Part shown: positions 32,965 through 42,307 of the stretch, in pieces | Numbering within the stretch: position 1 is the first letter of the stretch | How the letters are laid out: each line of letters starts with the position of its first letter | Source: Taklimakanibacter deserti | GTDB lineage: Bacteria; Pseudomonadota; Alphaproteobacteria; Rhizobiales; Aestuariivirgaceae | Assembly (NCBI GenBank): GCA_003574785.1 | Contig: QORU01000001.1 | Span: 434,001 to 498,000 of the forward strand | Direction of reading: 5' to 3' | Length of the DNA: 64,000 nucleotides | Position numbers and translations under genes: made by a program | The notes under the pieces: model-generated | The model's database searches: none | Told to the model about the DNA's origin: nothing | What the model saw: only the letters and a program-made list of their open reading frames with translations

Positions 32965-33844
32965 GGCCGTCGCGAATATCGTTGGCGTCGAGCTCGCTCT
33001 TCCCGTCACCCATCGTGGCCAGATCGACATGCCGTCCGCCATAGGCGCGCGGACCGCCGAGCTTTACGCCCAAGGCGCCGGCCAGAGCCGATTCCGGCCA
33101 GCCGGCATTGGGCGAGACATGGCGATGGGCATCGCGCCGCATGGCGGCGAAGGCGGCCTTGGCGCTGGTGCGGGAAGAGAAGTAAGCAGCCAGCGCAAAG
33201 AGGAGGCCGGTGAGGCGGGCGCAAGGCAAGTTGACGAGATCATCGAGCCGCGCCGCGGCCCAGCCGAAAGCAAGGTAGCGTGGCGATCTGTGGCCGATCA
33301 TCGAATCGGCGGTGTTGATCGCTTTGTAGAGGGCGATCCCGGGCAGGCCGAGGAGAGCGAGCCAGAAGGCCGGCGCCACGATGCCGTCGGAGGCGTTCTC
33401 GCCCAGACTTTCGAGCGCCGCGCGCGCGACGCCTGAGCGATCGAGCTGCTCGGGATCGCGGCCGACGATGCGGGAGACAGCACTGCGGCCTTCCGCGAGC
33501 GATCGGTCGAGCCCATCCGCCACGGCGCGCACATGACCCGCCAAGGATTTCTGGGCGAGGAAAGGTGTCGCAATGATCGCTTCCGCGACCCAGCCGTAAG
33601 GCAGCTTGCGCAAGGCCAGGGCGACCGCCAGCGCGAGGCCGCCGGTCACGACGAGGAGCGCGAGGAGGGCCAACATACCCGCGAGACGATTGCCGGGCTC
33701 ACTTTCCGGATTCAGCCGCGCATCGAGCCAGGCGATGAAGGCGCCGATCCATTGGACCGGATGGCCGATCGTGCGGACGAGGATATCCGGATAGCCGATG
33801 AACCGCTCGATCAGGAGAGCAAGGGCGGTCGTGGCGAAGAACAT
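32897..33844 (-). CDS. cobD: Adenosylcobinamide-phosphate synthase (CobD/CbiB)
   Basis: An inner-membrane enzyme that attaches aminopropanol (or its phosphate) to cobyric acid. The 315-residue protein has several hydrophobic helices. Signatures are HPVQWIGAFI near the N-terminus, SLGENASDGIVAPAFW in the centre and NTADSMIGHRSPRY. It is the last gene of the cobA-cobB-cobQ-cobD series, starting one base after the cobQ stop. Its 3' end overlaps that of cobU. Confidence 0.93.
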   Translation of the reverse strand: MFFATTALALLIERFIGYPDILVRTIGHPVQWIGAFIAWLDARLNPESEPGNRLAGMLALLALLVVTGGLALAVALALRKLPYGWVAEAIIATPFLAQKSLAGHVRAVADGLDRSLAEGRSAVSRIVGRDPEQLDRSGVARAALESLGENASDGIVAPAFWLALLGLPGIALYKAINTADSMIGHRSPRYLAFGWAAARLDDLVNLPCARLTGLLFALAAYFSSRTSAKAAFAAMRRDAHRHVSPNAGWPESALAGALGVKLGGPRAYGGRHVDLATMGDGKSELDANDIRDGLSLYGDALSLLAVIAVLLALAF

Positions 33845-33845
33845 G

Positions 33846-35327
33846 TCAAAGCTTCACGGGCTCGGCGAGCGCCAGGAGCCGCTCGATGTCGAGACTCTTT
33901 TCCAGATGCCGGGCGAGATCGTCGAGCGTGTCCTCGACCGTGGCTTCGAAAGCAAGCGTGCCGCCCTTGGCGCCGAGACTTTCGAGAAAGTGACGGCGAA
34001 AGGCATCGTCGGAGAAAAGCCCGTGAATATAAGTACCCATGACCCGGCCGCCCTTGGCGCAGGCGCCATCCGGCGCATCGCCGATCATGGCGAAGGGCCG
34101 GGCGCAATCGGGTCCCTTGGTGGTGCCGAGATGGATCTCATAGCCCGACACCGTCGCGCCGCCCGCCACATGACGCGCCTGGACGCGCGTCAATGTCTTG
34201 CTCGGCACCAGCGTCGTCTCGACATCGAGCAAAGCGAGGCCGGGGGACGAGCCGGGCCGTCCTTCGAGGCCCAAGGGATCGTGGATCACCTTGCCCAGCA
34301 TCTGATAGCCGCCGCAGAGGCCCAGCACCGCGCCGCCGCTGCGATGATGCGTGGCGAGGTCGACATGCCAGCCCTCGGTCCGCAAGGCTTCGAGATCGGC
34401 AATGGTCGATTTGGAGCCGGGAATGATAATGAGATCGGCGTCCCTGGGCAGCGGCGTTCCCGGCTGCACGATCGAGAGCGTGACATTGGGCTCGAGCTTC
34501 AAGGGATCGAGGTCGTCGAAATTGGCGATGCGCGGTAGGCGCGGAACGGCGATATGGAAAGAACCCTTCCCGCTCCGCGCCGCTTTCTCCAGCGCCACGG
34601 CGTCCTCGGCGGGCAGGCGCCGGGCCGCGGCGAAATGCGGGACGACGCCGAGGCAGGGCCAGCCGGTCTTCGCAACGGTGAAGGCGACGCCTTCAGAAAA
34701 CAGTTCGGGATCGCCATGGAAGTTGTTGATGATGAACCCCTTGATCCTCAGCGCATCATCGGGCGCGAGGATTTCCTTGGTGCCGACGAGCGAGGCGATG
34801 ACGCCGCCCCGGTGGATGTCGCCAATAAGAATGACGGGGATTTTCGCCGCTTCGGCAAAGCCCATATTGGCGAGGTCGCCCTGGCGCAGATTGACCTCGG
34901 CCGGGCTGCCGGCGCCCTCGATGATGATCAGGTCGGCGTCGCGCGCCAGAGACGCGAAGCTTTCCAGGATGGCGGGCATGTATTTGCCGCGGCCCTTGAA
35001 GAACTCCCGGGCGCTTTGGGTGGCAGCACGGCGCCCCTGCACGATCACCTGGGCGCCGGTCGTCGTCTCGGGCTTGAGCAGGATGGGATTCATGTGGACC
35101 GTGGGCAGGGTCCTGGCGGCACGCGCCTGCAGCGCCTGGGCGCGGCCGATCTCGCCGCCATCGATGGTGACGGCGGCATTGTTCGACATGTTCTGCGGCT
35201 TGAACGGCCTGACCTTGAGGCCGCGATCGGTAAAGAGCCGGCAAAGGCCCGCCGCAATGAGCGACTTGCCGACATCGGAGCCGGTGCCCATCAGCATGAT
35301 GGCGGTGCAGGTACGCTGTGATGTCAT
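33846..35327 (-). CDS. cobQ: Cobyric acid synthase
   Basis: Amidates four side chains of adenosylcobyrinate a,c-diamide using glutamine. The 493-residue protein has the dethiobiotin-synthetase-like ATPase half (P-loop GTGSDVGKS near 14-22, then KPQNMSNNA) and a C-terminal glutamine amidotransferase domain with the nucleophile in LGLCGGYQMLG and the histidine in YIHGLF. Its ATG overlaps the cobB stop by 4 nt (ATGA), and cobD follows after one base. Confidence 0.95.
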   Translation of the reverse strand: MTSQRTCTAIMLMGTGSDVGKSLIAAGLCRLFTDRGLKVRPFKPQNMSNNAAVTIDGGEIGRAQALQARAARTLPTVHMNPILLKPETTTGAQVIVQGRRAATQSAREFFKGRGKYMPAILESFASLARDADLIIIEGAGSPAEVNLRQGDLANMGFAEAAKIPVILIGDIHRGGVIASLVGTKEILAPDDALRIKGFIINNFHGDPELFSEGVAFTVAKTGWPCLGVVPHFAAARRLPAEDAVALEKAARSGKGSFHIAVPRLPRIANFDDLDPLKLEPNVTLSIVQPGTPLPRDADLIIIPGSKSTIADLEALRTEGWHVDLATHHRSGGAVLGLCGGYQMLGKVIHDPLGLEGRPGSSPGLALLDVETTLVPSKTLTRVQARHVAGGATVSGYEIHLGTTKGPDCARPFAMIGDAPDGACAKGGRVMGTYIHGLFSDDAFRRHFLESLGAKGGTLAFEATVEDTLDDLARHLEKSLDIERLLALAEPVKL

Positions 35328-36607
35328 GCGATGACATGGGCATAGGAGCCCATGACCCTGTTGCTTCTCAAGCCCATGGCGCCGAGATCGCGGGCGCTCG
35401 CATCCGATGCGTGGAAGAGAGACGGTTTTTCATCCTGGCTTTCGATCATGGAATAATGGAATTCATGGCCCTTGAGCACTTTCGGCCAGGGCAACGCTCC
35501 TTCATGCTCCAGGCGGCGATAGCCCAGATGCAGCTTGCGCTGGGCGAAGCTCGTGGTGACGGGCAAGAGGCACGCCATCCCATGCGCGCCGCCATCGGCG
35601 GAGATGAGGGCCTGGCCCAGCACCATGTAGCCGCCGCATTCGCCATAGATGAGCCGGTCGTGCCGTGCCGCCGCGCGCAAACCGCCGAGGAAGGTCTCCG
35701 CCTTGCTTAGGCGCTCGGCATGAAGCTCAGGATAGCCGCCCGGCAGATAGACTGCATCGGCCTCAGCCGCCGGCGGCTCATCGGCGAGCGGCGAAAAGAA
35801 CGACAGTTCCGCGCCTTGCCGGCGCCAGCCCTCGAGCAGATGCGGATAGAGAAAGGCAAAGGCTTCATCGCGCGCGATCGCCATATGCTGCCCGAGCGGC
35901 GGCAATAAAGGTCGTGACGGTGCCGCCGCGATCGGCTTGGCGAGCGCCAGCAGAGCCTCCATGTCGATATGGGCCGCAACGCTCGCGGCGGCGCGGTCGA
36001 GGAAGCTTGCGAGATCCTCATGCTCGCTCGCTTGCACCAGTCCCAGATGGCGGCTGGGCAGAGCAAGAGACGCATCGCGCGGCACGGCGCCCAATACGGT
36101 GACATCGGATGGGGCAAGCGCCTTGCGTAGGATCTCCGCGTGACGGGCGCTGGCGACACGGTTGAGGATGACCGCCGGCAGGGCGAGACCGGGACGATGC
36201 GTCCTGAAGCCATGGACGAGCGCTGCGATCGACTGCGCCTGGTGGCTGCAATCGATAATGAGGATCACCGGAAGCCTAAGCGTCTCGGCAATATCCGCCG
36301 TCGATCCGCGACCCTCTTCCGGGCCGTCGAAGAGGCCCATGACGCCTTCGATGAGGGTGAGGGCGGCATCGGCGCCGATCTCGGCCGCGAGACCCTTGAC
36401 CGCCGCTTCCTTCATGGCCCAGCCATCGAGGTTGAAGCATGGGCGTCCCGTCGCCGCTTCATGGAAGCGCGGATCGATATAGTCGGGACCGATCTTGGCG
36501 GAGGCTACGGCAATTCCCCGTTGCTTGAGCGCACGCAAGAGCGCCAGCGTTACGATGGTCTTGCCGCTGCCCGAAGCGGGTGCGGCGATGACGAGGCCAT
36601 CAGCCAA
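35324..36607 (-). CDS. cobB: Cobyrinic acid a,c-diamide synthase (TTG start)
   Basis: Amidates carboxylates a and c of the corrin ring (hydrogenobyrinic acid in the aerobic route). The protein has a P-loop AAPASGSGKT at the N-terminus and a C-terminal glutaminase domain with YGECGGYMVLG. I place the start at a TTG (36605-36607) because AAGGAG lies 7 nt upstream and the resulting MADGLVIAAPASGSGKT matches the usual family start. The upstream ATG at 36667 would add 20 atypical residues inside cobA. The start overlaps the end of cobA by 8 nt. 427 residues. Confidence 0.92.
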   Translation of the reverse strand: MADGLVIAAPASGSGKTIVTLALLRALKQRGIAVASAKIGPDYIDPRFHEAATGRPCFNLDGWAMKEAAVKGLAAEIGADAALTLIEGVMGLFDGPEEGRGSTADIAETLRLPVILIIDCSHQAQSIAALVHGFRTHRPGLALPAVILNRVASARHAEILRKALAPSDVTVLGAVPRDASLALPSRHLGLVQASEHEDLASFLDRAAASVAAHIDMEALLALAKPIAAAPSRPLLPPLGQHMAIARDEAFAFLYPHLLEGWRRQGAELSFFSPLADEPPAAEADAVYLPGGYPELHAERLSKAETFLGGLRAAARHDRLIYGECGGYMVLGQALISADGGAHGMACLLPVTTSFAQRKLHLGYRRLEHEGALPWPKVLKGHEFHYSMIESQDEKPSLFHASDASARDLGAMGLRSNRVMGSYAHVIA

Positions 36608-37442
36608 TCGGATTCTCCTTGAGCCCGCCTTGATACCAGTCGAGCACCGGGCGCCATTCGGCGACATGGCCCAGGACGACGATGGCGGGTGTCGCGAGTT
36701 CGTTCTCGGCCAGGAATGTCTTCACCTCGAGCAAGCGCGTTTCAGCCACCGATTGCTGCGGCAGCGTCGCATTGGAGATGATGGTCACCGGATCGCCGGC
36801 GTCGCGCCCGCCCGCCATCAGCGCGTCGGCGATCTCCGCCAGATGCTTCACCGCCATATACATGACGATCACCGGGGAAGCGGTGGCGATGGCCTGCCAG
36901 TTCACATTGGCCGGCATCTTGCCCGACGCATCGTGGCCGGTGAGGAAAATCACCGAGTGATTGGTGTCGCGATGGGTGGAGGGGAGCCCGGCATAAGCGA
37001 GCCCGCCAATGCCGGCGGTGATGCCGGGCACGATGCGGAAGGGAATTCCCGCCTTGACCAGATGCTGGCACTCCTCGCCGCCGCGGCCGAACATGAAGGG
37101 ATCGCCGCCCTTGAGCCGCAGCACCCGCTTTCCGGCGCTGGCCAGCTCGATCAGGCGCAGCGAGATGTCGCGCTGCTGGGCCGAAGGCTTGCCGCCGCGC
37201 TTGCCGGCATATTCGAGCTCCGTGCCCGGGCGCACCCAGTCGAGGATCGAGGAGTTGACGAGCGCGTCATAGACGACGACGTCGCTCGATTGCAGCGCGT
37301 GATAACATAGAAGTGACATGAGCCCGGGGGCGCCCGGGCCTGCGCCCACGAGCCATACCCATCCGGCCTCGAATACCGGGAAGGGCTCGCCATCGAGCCT
37401 GGCGAAGCCTTGCCTCTTGAGCCTGTCCGATTGCTTGTCCAT
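36600..37442 (-). CDS. cobA: Uroporphyrinogen-III C-methyltransferase
   Basis: Adds methyl groups at C2 and C7 of uroporphyrinogen III with S-adenosylmethionine to give precorrin-2, the entry to cobalamin and siroheme. The 280-residue length is the single-domain form without CysG dehydrogenase. Motifs VGAGPGAPGLMSL and LKGGDPFMFGRGGEE are clear, with PGITAGIGG after. First gene of the leftward cob operon; its 42-nt gap to cobK forms a divergent promoter. Confidence 0.95.
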   Translation of the reverse strand: MDKQSDRLKRQGFARLDGEPFPVFEAGWVWLVGAGPGAPGLMSLLCYHALQSSDVVVYDALVNSSILDWVRPGTELEYAGKRGGKPSAQQRDISLRLIELASAGKRVLRLKGGDPFMFGRGGEECQHLVKAGIPFRIVPGITAGIGGLAYAGLPSTHRDTNHSVIFLTGHDASGKMPANVNWQAIATASPVIVMYMAVKHLAEIADALMAGGRDAGDPVTIISNATLPQQSVAETRLLEVKTFLAENELATPAIVVLGHVAEWRPVLDWYQGGLKENPIG

Positions 37443-37484
37443 CGGCTGTTGTTTGCCTGAATTCCGGGATAATACAATCAGCTT

Positions 37485-38288
37485 ATGGCCTCTCGCGGCG
37501 CTACGACCCCGACCGTTTCAAGGTCCCGTCCGACCTCGCCCGAGGGGAGCAAGGGCAGGGTGCTGATCCTCGGCGGAACGGCGGAAAGCCGAAAGCTCGC
37601 CCTGATGCTCGATGGGGCGGGCTATGCCCCGGTGACGTCGCTCGCCGGCGTCACGAGCCGGCCCGGCATCACAAGGGGAGAGACGCGCATCGGCGGTTTT
37701 GGCGGTGCTGAAGGACTTGCGCGCTACCTGGCGGCCGAGCGATTCTCGAGCCTTGTCGATGCGACGCATCCCTTTGCCGTCGTCATCTCGCATCATGCCG
37801 CGGCCGCGGCGCAGATTTGCGGCCTACCCCTGGTCCGGCTGGAGCGCCCGGCCTGGACGCCGGAAGCGGGCGACCGCTGGAGCGGCGTTCCGGATATCGC
37901 GGCCGCCGCCGCGGCGATACCCGCGGGCGCCAATATATTGCTCACCATAGGTCGCAAGGAGGTCAGGCCATTCCTCAACCGTAGCGATATTTCCGGCATA
38001 GCGCGCATGATCGAGCCTATGGACACCGAGGTTACCGGCAATTGGCGCATCCTGCTGGAACGGCCGCCGTTTCATGTCGAGAAAGAATTATGCCTGATGC
38101 GCGATCATGCGATCACGCATCTGGTAACCAAGAATTCCGGCGGCGAGGAGACGCGCGCCAAGCTTGTCGCGGCCCGGATGAAGGGCATCGAGGTGATCAT
38201 GGTCGCCCGTCCGGCCAAGCCGCAGGTGCCGACCTTAGGCGACCCCTCGGCCGTCCTGGCCTTTCTCGATGAAGTTGTAAGCGCTTGA
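37485..38288 (+). CDS. cobK: Cobalt-precorrin-6A / precorrin-6A reductase
   Basis: Reduces precorrin-6A with NADPH in corrin ring synthesis. VLILGGTAESRKLALML near the start, the DATHPFA motif, and the late HLVTKNSGG with EVIMVARPAKP identify the family. The first 24 residues before VLILGG are basic, serine-rich and not typical, so a GTG at 37560 (after GGGCAGG) may be the true start. The gene is divergent from cobA with a very short gap. Confidence 0.9.
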   Translation: MASRGATTPTVSRSRPTSPEGSKGRVLILGGTAESRKLALMLDGAGYAPVTSLAGVTSRPGITRGETRIGGFGGAEGLARYLAAERFSSLVDATHPFAVVISHHAAAAAQICGLPLVRLERPAWTPEAGDRWSGVPDIAAAAAAIPAGANILLTIGRKEVRPFLNRSDISGIARMIEPMDTEVTGNWRILLERPPFHVEKELCLMRDHAITHLVTKNSGGEETRAKLVAARMKGIEVIMVARPAKPQVPTLGDPSAVLAFLDEVVSA

Positions 38289-38473
38289 CCCCGCCGCGTT
38301 TCTCGGCTTCTCTGAGTTCAAGAGGGCATGGCGAATATACCGGCCCTCGAGGGAGTAACTAAAAGCGAATAGGCAGGCCGCGTCGGAACAGATAATCAGC
38401 GTCAGAGCGGGTGAAACGATCTCCTGCACGAGACGTAATTCAGGGCGGCAGCATGTTCAGAGAAGGATCAGCA

Positions 38474-39493
38474 ATGAAAAACAAGCTTATGTCACTGGCT
38501 TTGGGAGCTGGCTTGAGCCTTGCCGCGGTCACGGCGGCCCAGGCCGGAACGCTCGATGACGTCAAAGCCAAGGGCTTCATCCAATGCGGCAGCAATCCGA
38601 GCCTCATCGGCTTCGGCTTCCCGGACGACCAGAACAACTGGACCGGCTTCGACGTCGATTTCTGCCGCGGTCTCGCGGCGGCGATCTTCAATGATCCGAC
38701 CAAGGTCAAGTTCACGCCGCTCTCCGCCAAGGAGCGCTTCACGGCGCTGCAGTCGGGCGAGATCGACGTGCTGTCGCGCAACACCACCTGGTCGATGAGC
38801 CGCGATACCTCGCTCGGCCTCAAATTCGCGGGCATCACCTATTATGACGGCCAGGGCTTCATGGTGAAGAAGTCTCTGGGCGTGAACAGCGCGCTCAATC
38901 TCAACGGCGCATCGGTGTGCACGCAGACCGGCACCACGACCGAGCTCAACCTCGCCGACTACTTCAAGGCCAACAACATGACCTATCAGGTCGTGGCCTT
39001 CGAGAAGAACGAGGAAGTGCTGAAGGCCTATCAGGACGGGCGCTGCGACGTCTACACGACCGACCAGTCCGGTCTTTATGCCGAGCGTCTCAAGCTCGCA
39101 GCACCGGATGACCACATCATTCTGCCCGAGATCATCTCCAAGGAGCCCTTGGGTCCGCTGGTCCGCCAGGGCGACGATGCGTGGTTCAATGTCGTGAAGT
39201 GGACGTACTTCGCACTGGTCAACGCCGAAGACCTCGGGATCACGCAGAAGAACATCGACGAGATGAAGAACTCGACCAATCCTGAAGTCGCGCGCTTCGT
39301 CGGCAAGGAAGGTGATTTCGGCACCGGCATCGGTCTCACCAACGACTGGGCCTCGCAGATCATCAAGCATGTCGGCAATTACGGCGAGATCTTCGAGCGC
39401 AATCTGGGCGAAAGCACCAAGCTCAAGATCGCGCGCGGCAAGAACGCGCTGTGGAGCAAGGGCGGCCTGCAATACGCCCCGCCGATCCGCTGA
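38474..39493 (+). CDS. aapJ: General L-amino-acid ABC transporter, periplasmic binding protein
   Basis: The periplasmic solute receptor of the Aap system, which imports a wide range of L-amino acids. The signal peptide ends at AAQA|GTL, and the family-3 binding fold follows (GFIQCGSNPSLIGFGF, LSAKERFTALQSGEIDVLSRNTTW). The length of 339 residues fits AapJ. The ATG at 38474 follows AGAAGGA. A stem-loop separates it from aapQ, which would let the receptor transcript outlast the rest. The long spacing from cobK (185 nt) holds its promoter. Confidence 0.95.
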   Translation: MKNKLMSLALGAGLSLAAVTAAQAGTLDDVKAKGFIQCGSNPSLIGFGFPDDQNNWTGFDVDFCRGLAAAIFNDPTKVKFTPLSAKERFTALQSGEIDVLSRNTTWSMSRDTSLGLKFAGITYYDGQGFMVKKSLGVNSALNLNGASVCTQTGTTTELNLADYFKANNMTYQVVAFEKNEEVLKAYQDGRCDVYTTDQSGLYAERLKLAAPDDHIILPEIISKEPLGPLVRQGDDAWFNVVKWTYFALVNAEDLGITQKNIDEMKNSTNPEVARFVGKEGDFGTGIGLTNDWASQIIKHVGNYGEIFERNLGESTKLKIARGKNALWSKGGLQYAPPIR

Positions 39494-39503
39494 AGCATCA
39501 AGG

Positions 39504-39536
39504 CGGGGAAGCCCTGAACAAAGCCGGGCTTCCTCG
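39504..39536 (+). promoter_or_regulatory. Stem-loop between aapJ and aapQ
   Basis: An 11-bp stem with one G-U pair (39504-39514 with 39526-39536) and an 11-nt loop, directly after the aapJ stop. No U-run follows. In ABC operons such structures commonly stabilise the receptor mRNA or reduce read-through to the permease genes. Confidence 0.6.
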
Positions 39537-39603
39537 CGTTTCCGCACAACGAGATCACGAATAACGTGACGGTTGCCAATAAGGTGGGGGAAGGGGTGAA
39601 GGG

Positions 39604-40788
39604 ATGACCGCAGTCATCGATGAAGCACGCCCGCAGCGTGCTTCGTTCCTCAATGATCCGAAGTTTCGCTCACGGATCGCGCAAATTGTTTTTCTGCTGC
39701 TGCTGGTGTGGTTCGGTTACGAGATCTATCACAACACCGCAGCCAATCTGGCGAAGCTCCACCAGACATTCGGCTTCGGCTTCCTGCGCAATACCGCCGG
39801 TTTCGATATCATCCAGAGGCCGATCGAATACACCCGTGATTCGTCCTATTTCCGGGCCATCGTCGTCGGCTTCCTCAACACCCTGATCGCTTCCGGCCTC
39901 GGTATCGTCTTCGCGACGGTGATCGGCTTCGTTGTCGGCATCATGCGGTTGTCGTCGAACTGGATCGTCGCCAAGATCGCGACCGGTTATGTCGAGGTCA
40001 TCCGCAACATTCCGCTGCTACTGCAGATCTTCTTCTGGTATGCGGCAGTGCTCAAGCCGCTGCCGGGCCCCCGGGAAAGCATCGGCTTTTTCAATCTGGC
40101 CTTCCTCAACAATCGCGGCCTCGTGGTGCCGAAACCGATTTGGGGTGAGGGGGCAGGCTTCATCGCGATCGCCTTCGTGATCGGATGCGTCGGCGCTTAC
40201 CTGGTCAGCCGCTGGGCCCGCCAACGCCAGGAGCGCACCGGTGAGCAGTTCCACAGTTTCTGGACCGGGCTCGGTCTCGTCATCGGACTGCCGTTGCTGG
40301 CCTTCCTGCTGATGGGGGCGCCGGTGACATTCGAATATCCGGAGCTCAAGGGCTTCAACTTCGCCGGCGGAACGACCGTGCTGCCCGAACTGATCGCTCT
40401 GGTTCTTTCGCTCAGTATTTACACCGCCACATTCATCGCCGAGATCGTGCGCGGCGGTATCATGGCGGTGAGCCATGGCCAGACCGAAGCGGCCCATGCG
40501 CTGGGCTTGCGGTCGCAACCGACGTTGCGGCTGGTGGTCATTCCGCAGGCGTTGCGCGTCATCATCCCGCCGCTCACCAATCAATATCTCAACCTCACCA
40601 AGAACTCCTCGCTCGCCGTGGCCATCGCCTATCCCGATCTCGTGGCCATGGGCGGCGTCGTCAACAACCAGTCGGGCAAGGCGATCGAGGTCGTCCTCAT
40701 CTGGATGATCGTCTACCTGTCGCTCAGCCTCATCACCTCGACAGCGATGAACTGGTACAACAATCGCGTTCGCCTGGTGGAGAGATAG
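39604..40788 (+). CDS. aapQ: General L-amino-acid ABC transporter, permease AapQ
   Basis: An inner-membrane permease of the Aap system, 394 residues, with a longer N-terminus than other polar amino-acid permeases. The GFLRNTAGFDI segment and the EAA-type loop HGQTEAAHALGLRSQPTLRLVVIPQALRVIIP near the C-terminus are typical. The start ATG at 39604 is preceded by GAAGGGGTGAAGGG. It is followed by aapM with a 4-nt gap. Confidence 0.95.
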   Translation: MTAVIDEARPQRASFLNDPKFRSRIAQIVFLLLLVWFGYEIYHNTAANLAKLHQTFGFGFLRNTAGFDIIQRPIEYTRDSSYFRAIVVGFLNTLIASGLGIVFATVIGFVVGIMRLSSNWIVAKIATGYVEVIRNIPLLLQIFFWYAAVLKPLPGPRESIGFFNLAFLNNRGLVVPKPIWGEGAGFIAIAFVIGCVGAYLVSRWARQRQERTGEQFHSFWTGLGLVIGLPLLAFLLMGAPVTFEYPELKGFNFAGGTTVLPELIALVLSLSIYTATFIAEIVRGGIMAVSHGQTEAAHALGLRSQPTLRLVVIPQALRVIIPPLTNQYLNLTKNSSLAVAIAYPDLVAMGGVVNNQSGKAIEVVLIWMIVYLSLSLITSTAMNWYNNRVRLVER

Positions 40789-40792
40789 GGCC

Positions 40793-42307
40793 ATGACCGA
40801 TCTGTCCTCGCATCACGCCTGGGTCCGTACCGAAGACGCGCCAAAGCTCGCGCCGCCGCCCAATACCACCGGGGCAATGGGCTGGATCCTGCAGAATCTG
40901 TTTTCGTCGCCCCTGAATGCGGTGCTGACCCTGATCGGCGGCGCCTTCGTCCTGTGGCTGGGCTGGACCATCTTCGACTGGGCCCTGTTGCGCGGCGTGT
41001 TCGTCGGCGAAGATCGCGAAGCCTGCGTTGCCGTGCCGGATTCAGGTGCGTGCTGGCCCTATGTCTGGGCCAAGTTCCACCAGTTCATCTATGGCTTCTA
41101 TCCATTCGACCAGCGCTGGCGGGTGAATATCTGCCTCATCGTCGGAGCCATAGCCCTTGCCACGATGGCGATCCCTTCCGTTCCTTACAAGAAGTGGAAT
41201 GCGATTTTCCTGCTGGTGATCTATCCGCTGATGACCTTCATCCTGTTGACCGGCGGCAATCTCGATTTGTCCCTGTCCACGATTCTTGGGCTTCTCGGGC
41301 TTCTCCTGCTTTCCGCGCTCGCCGTGCCGGTCTTCGCTTTCGGCGTGGAGGACGGGATCAGGCGTAACAGGACGGCGCTCTTTCTTGCCGGCGTGGCGCT
41401 TTTCATCTTCCTCGTGTCGCTCTTCGTCGCGATGCCGCAGGTAAACATCTTCGGCAATTTCGTCTCGGTGGCCACATTGGCGATCGTCAGCCTTCTGACT
41501 GTCGCCGCGGTCCTCTCCATTGCCCATGAGGCCTCTTCGCGCGACATCTCGGCACGTTCGGCCCTGATCGGCTGGATCGGAGCCTGCTGCGCCGTGCTTG
41601 CGGTTCTCGTCCTGATCACCGCCGATTTCGGCCTGGTACCGGTCGAGACCCAGCAATGGGGCGGACTCCTGGTGACGCTGGTTGTCGCTGTCACCGGCAT
41701 CGTCGCATCCTTTCCACTCGGCATCCTGCTTGCTCTCGGACGCCGCTCGAAGATGCCGGTGATGCGGCTGTTCTCGATAATCTTCATCGAGCTGTGGCGC
41801 GGCGTGCCGCTCGTCACCGTGCTGTTCATGTCGAGCGTCATGCTGCCGCTGTTCATGCCGGAAGGGACGAGCTTCGACAAGCTTCTGCGCGCCTGCGTCG
41901 GCACCGCGTTGTTCACCGCGGCCTATATGGCCGAGAATGTGCGCGGCGGCCTGCAGGCCATTCCCAAGGGCCAATATGAAGCGGCCCAGGCGCTGGGCCT
42001 TTCCTATTGGAAGATGACGAACCTGATCGTCCTGCCGCAGGCGCTCAAGATATCCATCCCGGCCATCGTCAATTCCTGCATCAGCCTGCTCAAGGATACG
42101 ACGCTCGTCCTGACCATCGGCCTGTTCGACTTGCTCGGCATCGTCAATGCCACCTTCAGCGACCCCAAATGGGTCTCGCCGCAGACCGGTTCGACCGGCT
42201 ATTTCGTCGCTGCGCTGATGTTTTGGGTTTTCTGTTTCGCCATGTCGCGCTATTCGATATTCATGGAACGCCGGCTGCAGACCGGCCACAAGAGACGAGG
42301 GATATGA
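40793..42307 (+). CDS. aapM: General L-amino-acid ABC transporter, permease AapM with inserted membrane block
   Basis: The second permease of the Aap system. The start region ([26 protein letters not shown]-like [13 protein letters not shown]) and the C-terminal permease domain with the EAA loop [17 protein letters not shown] match AapM. The protein has 504 residues against about 384 in rhizobial AapM. The excess is an insert at about residues 156-276 with four extra hydrophobic helices between LLTGG and the conserved [14 protein letters not shown]. The reading frame and composition run through without a break. Its stop overlaps the aapP start. Confidence 0.93.
   Translation: MTDLSSHHAWVRTEDAPKLAPPPNTTGAMGWILQNLFSSPLNAVLTLIGGAFVLWLGWTIFDWALLRGVFVGEDREACVAVPDSGACWPYVWAKFHQFIYGFYPFDQRWRVNICLIVGAIALATMAIPSVPYKKWNAIFLLVIYPLMTFILLTGGNLDLSLSTILGLLGLLLLSALAVPVFAFGVEDGIRRNRTALFLAGVALFIFLVSLFVAMPQVNIFGNFVSVATLAIVSLLTVAAVLSIAHEASSRDISARSALIGWIGACCAVLAVLVLITADFGLVPVETQQWGGLLVTLVVAVTGIVASFPLGILLALGRRSKMPVMRLFSIIFIELWRGVPLVTVLFMSSVMLPLFMPEGTSFDKLLRACVGTALFTAAYMAENVRGGLQAIPKGQYEAAQALGLSYWKMTNLIVLPQALKISIPAIVNSCISLLKDTTLVLTIGLFDLLGIVNATFSDPKWVSPQTGSTGYFVAALMFWVFCFAMSRYSIFMERRLQTGHKRRGI

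Noticed and set aside
34351..35334. Plus-strand reading frame of 327 codons opposite cobQ
   Set aside because: cobQ motifs on the minus strand are unambiguous and the plus frame resembles no family.
37443..37484. Cobalamin riboswitch in the cobA-cobK gap or before the DUF1636 gene
   Set aside because: The gap is only 42 nt, and I see no B12-box-like sequence there or in the 79 nt before the DUF1636 gene.
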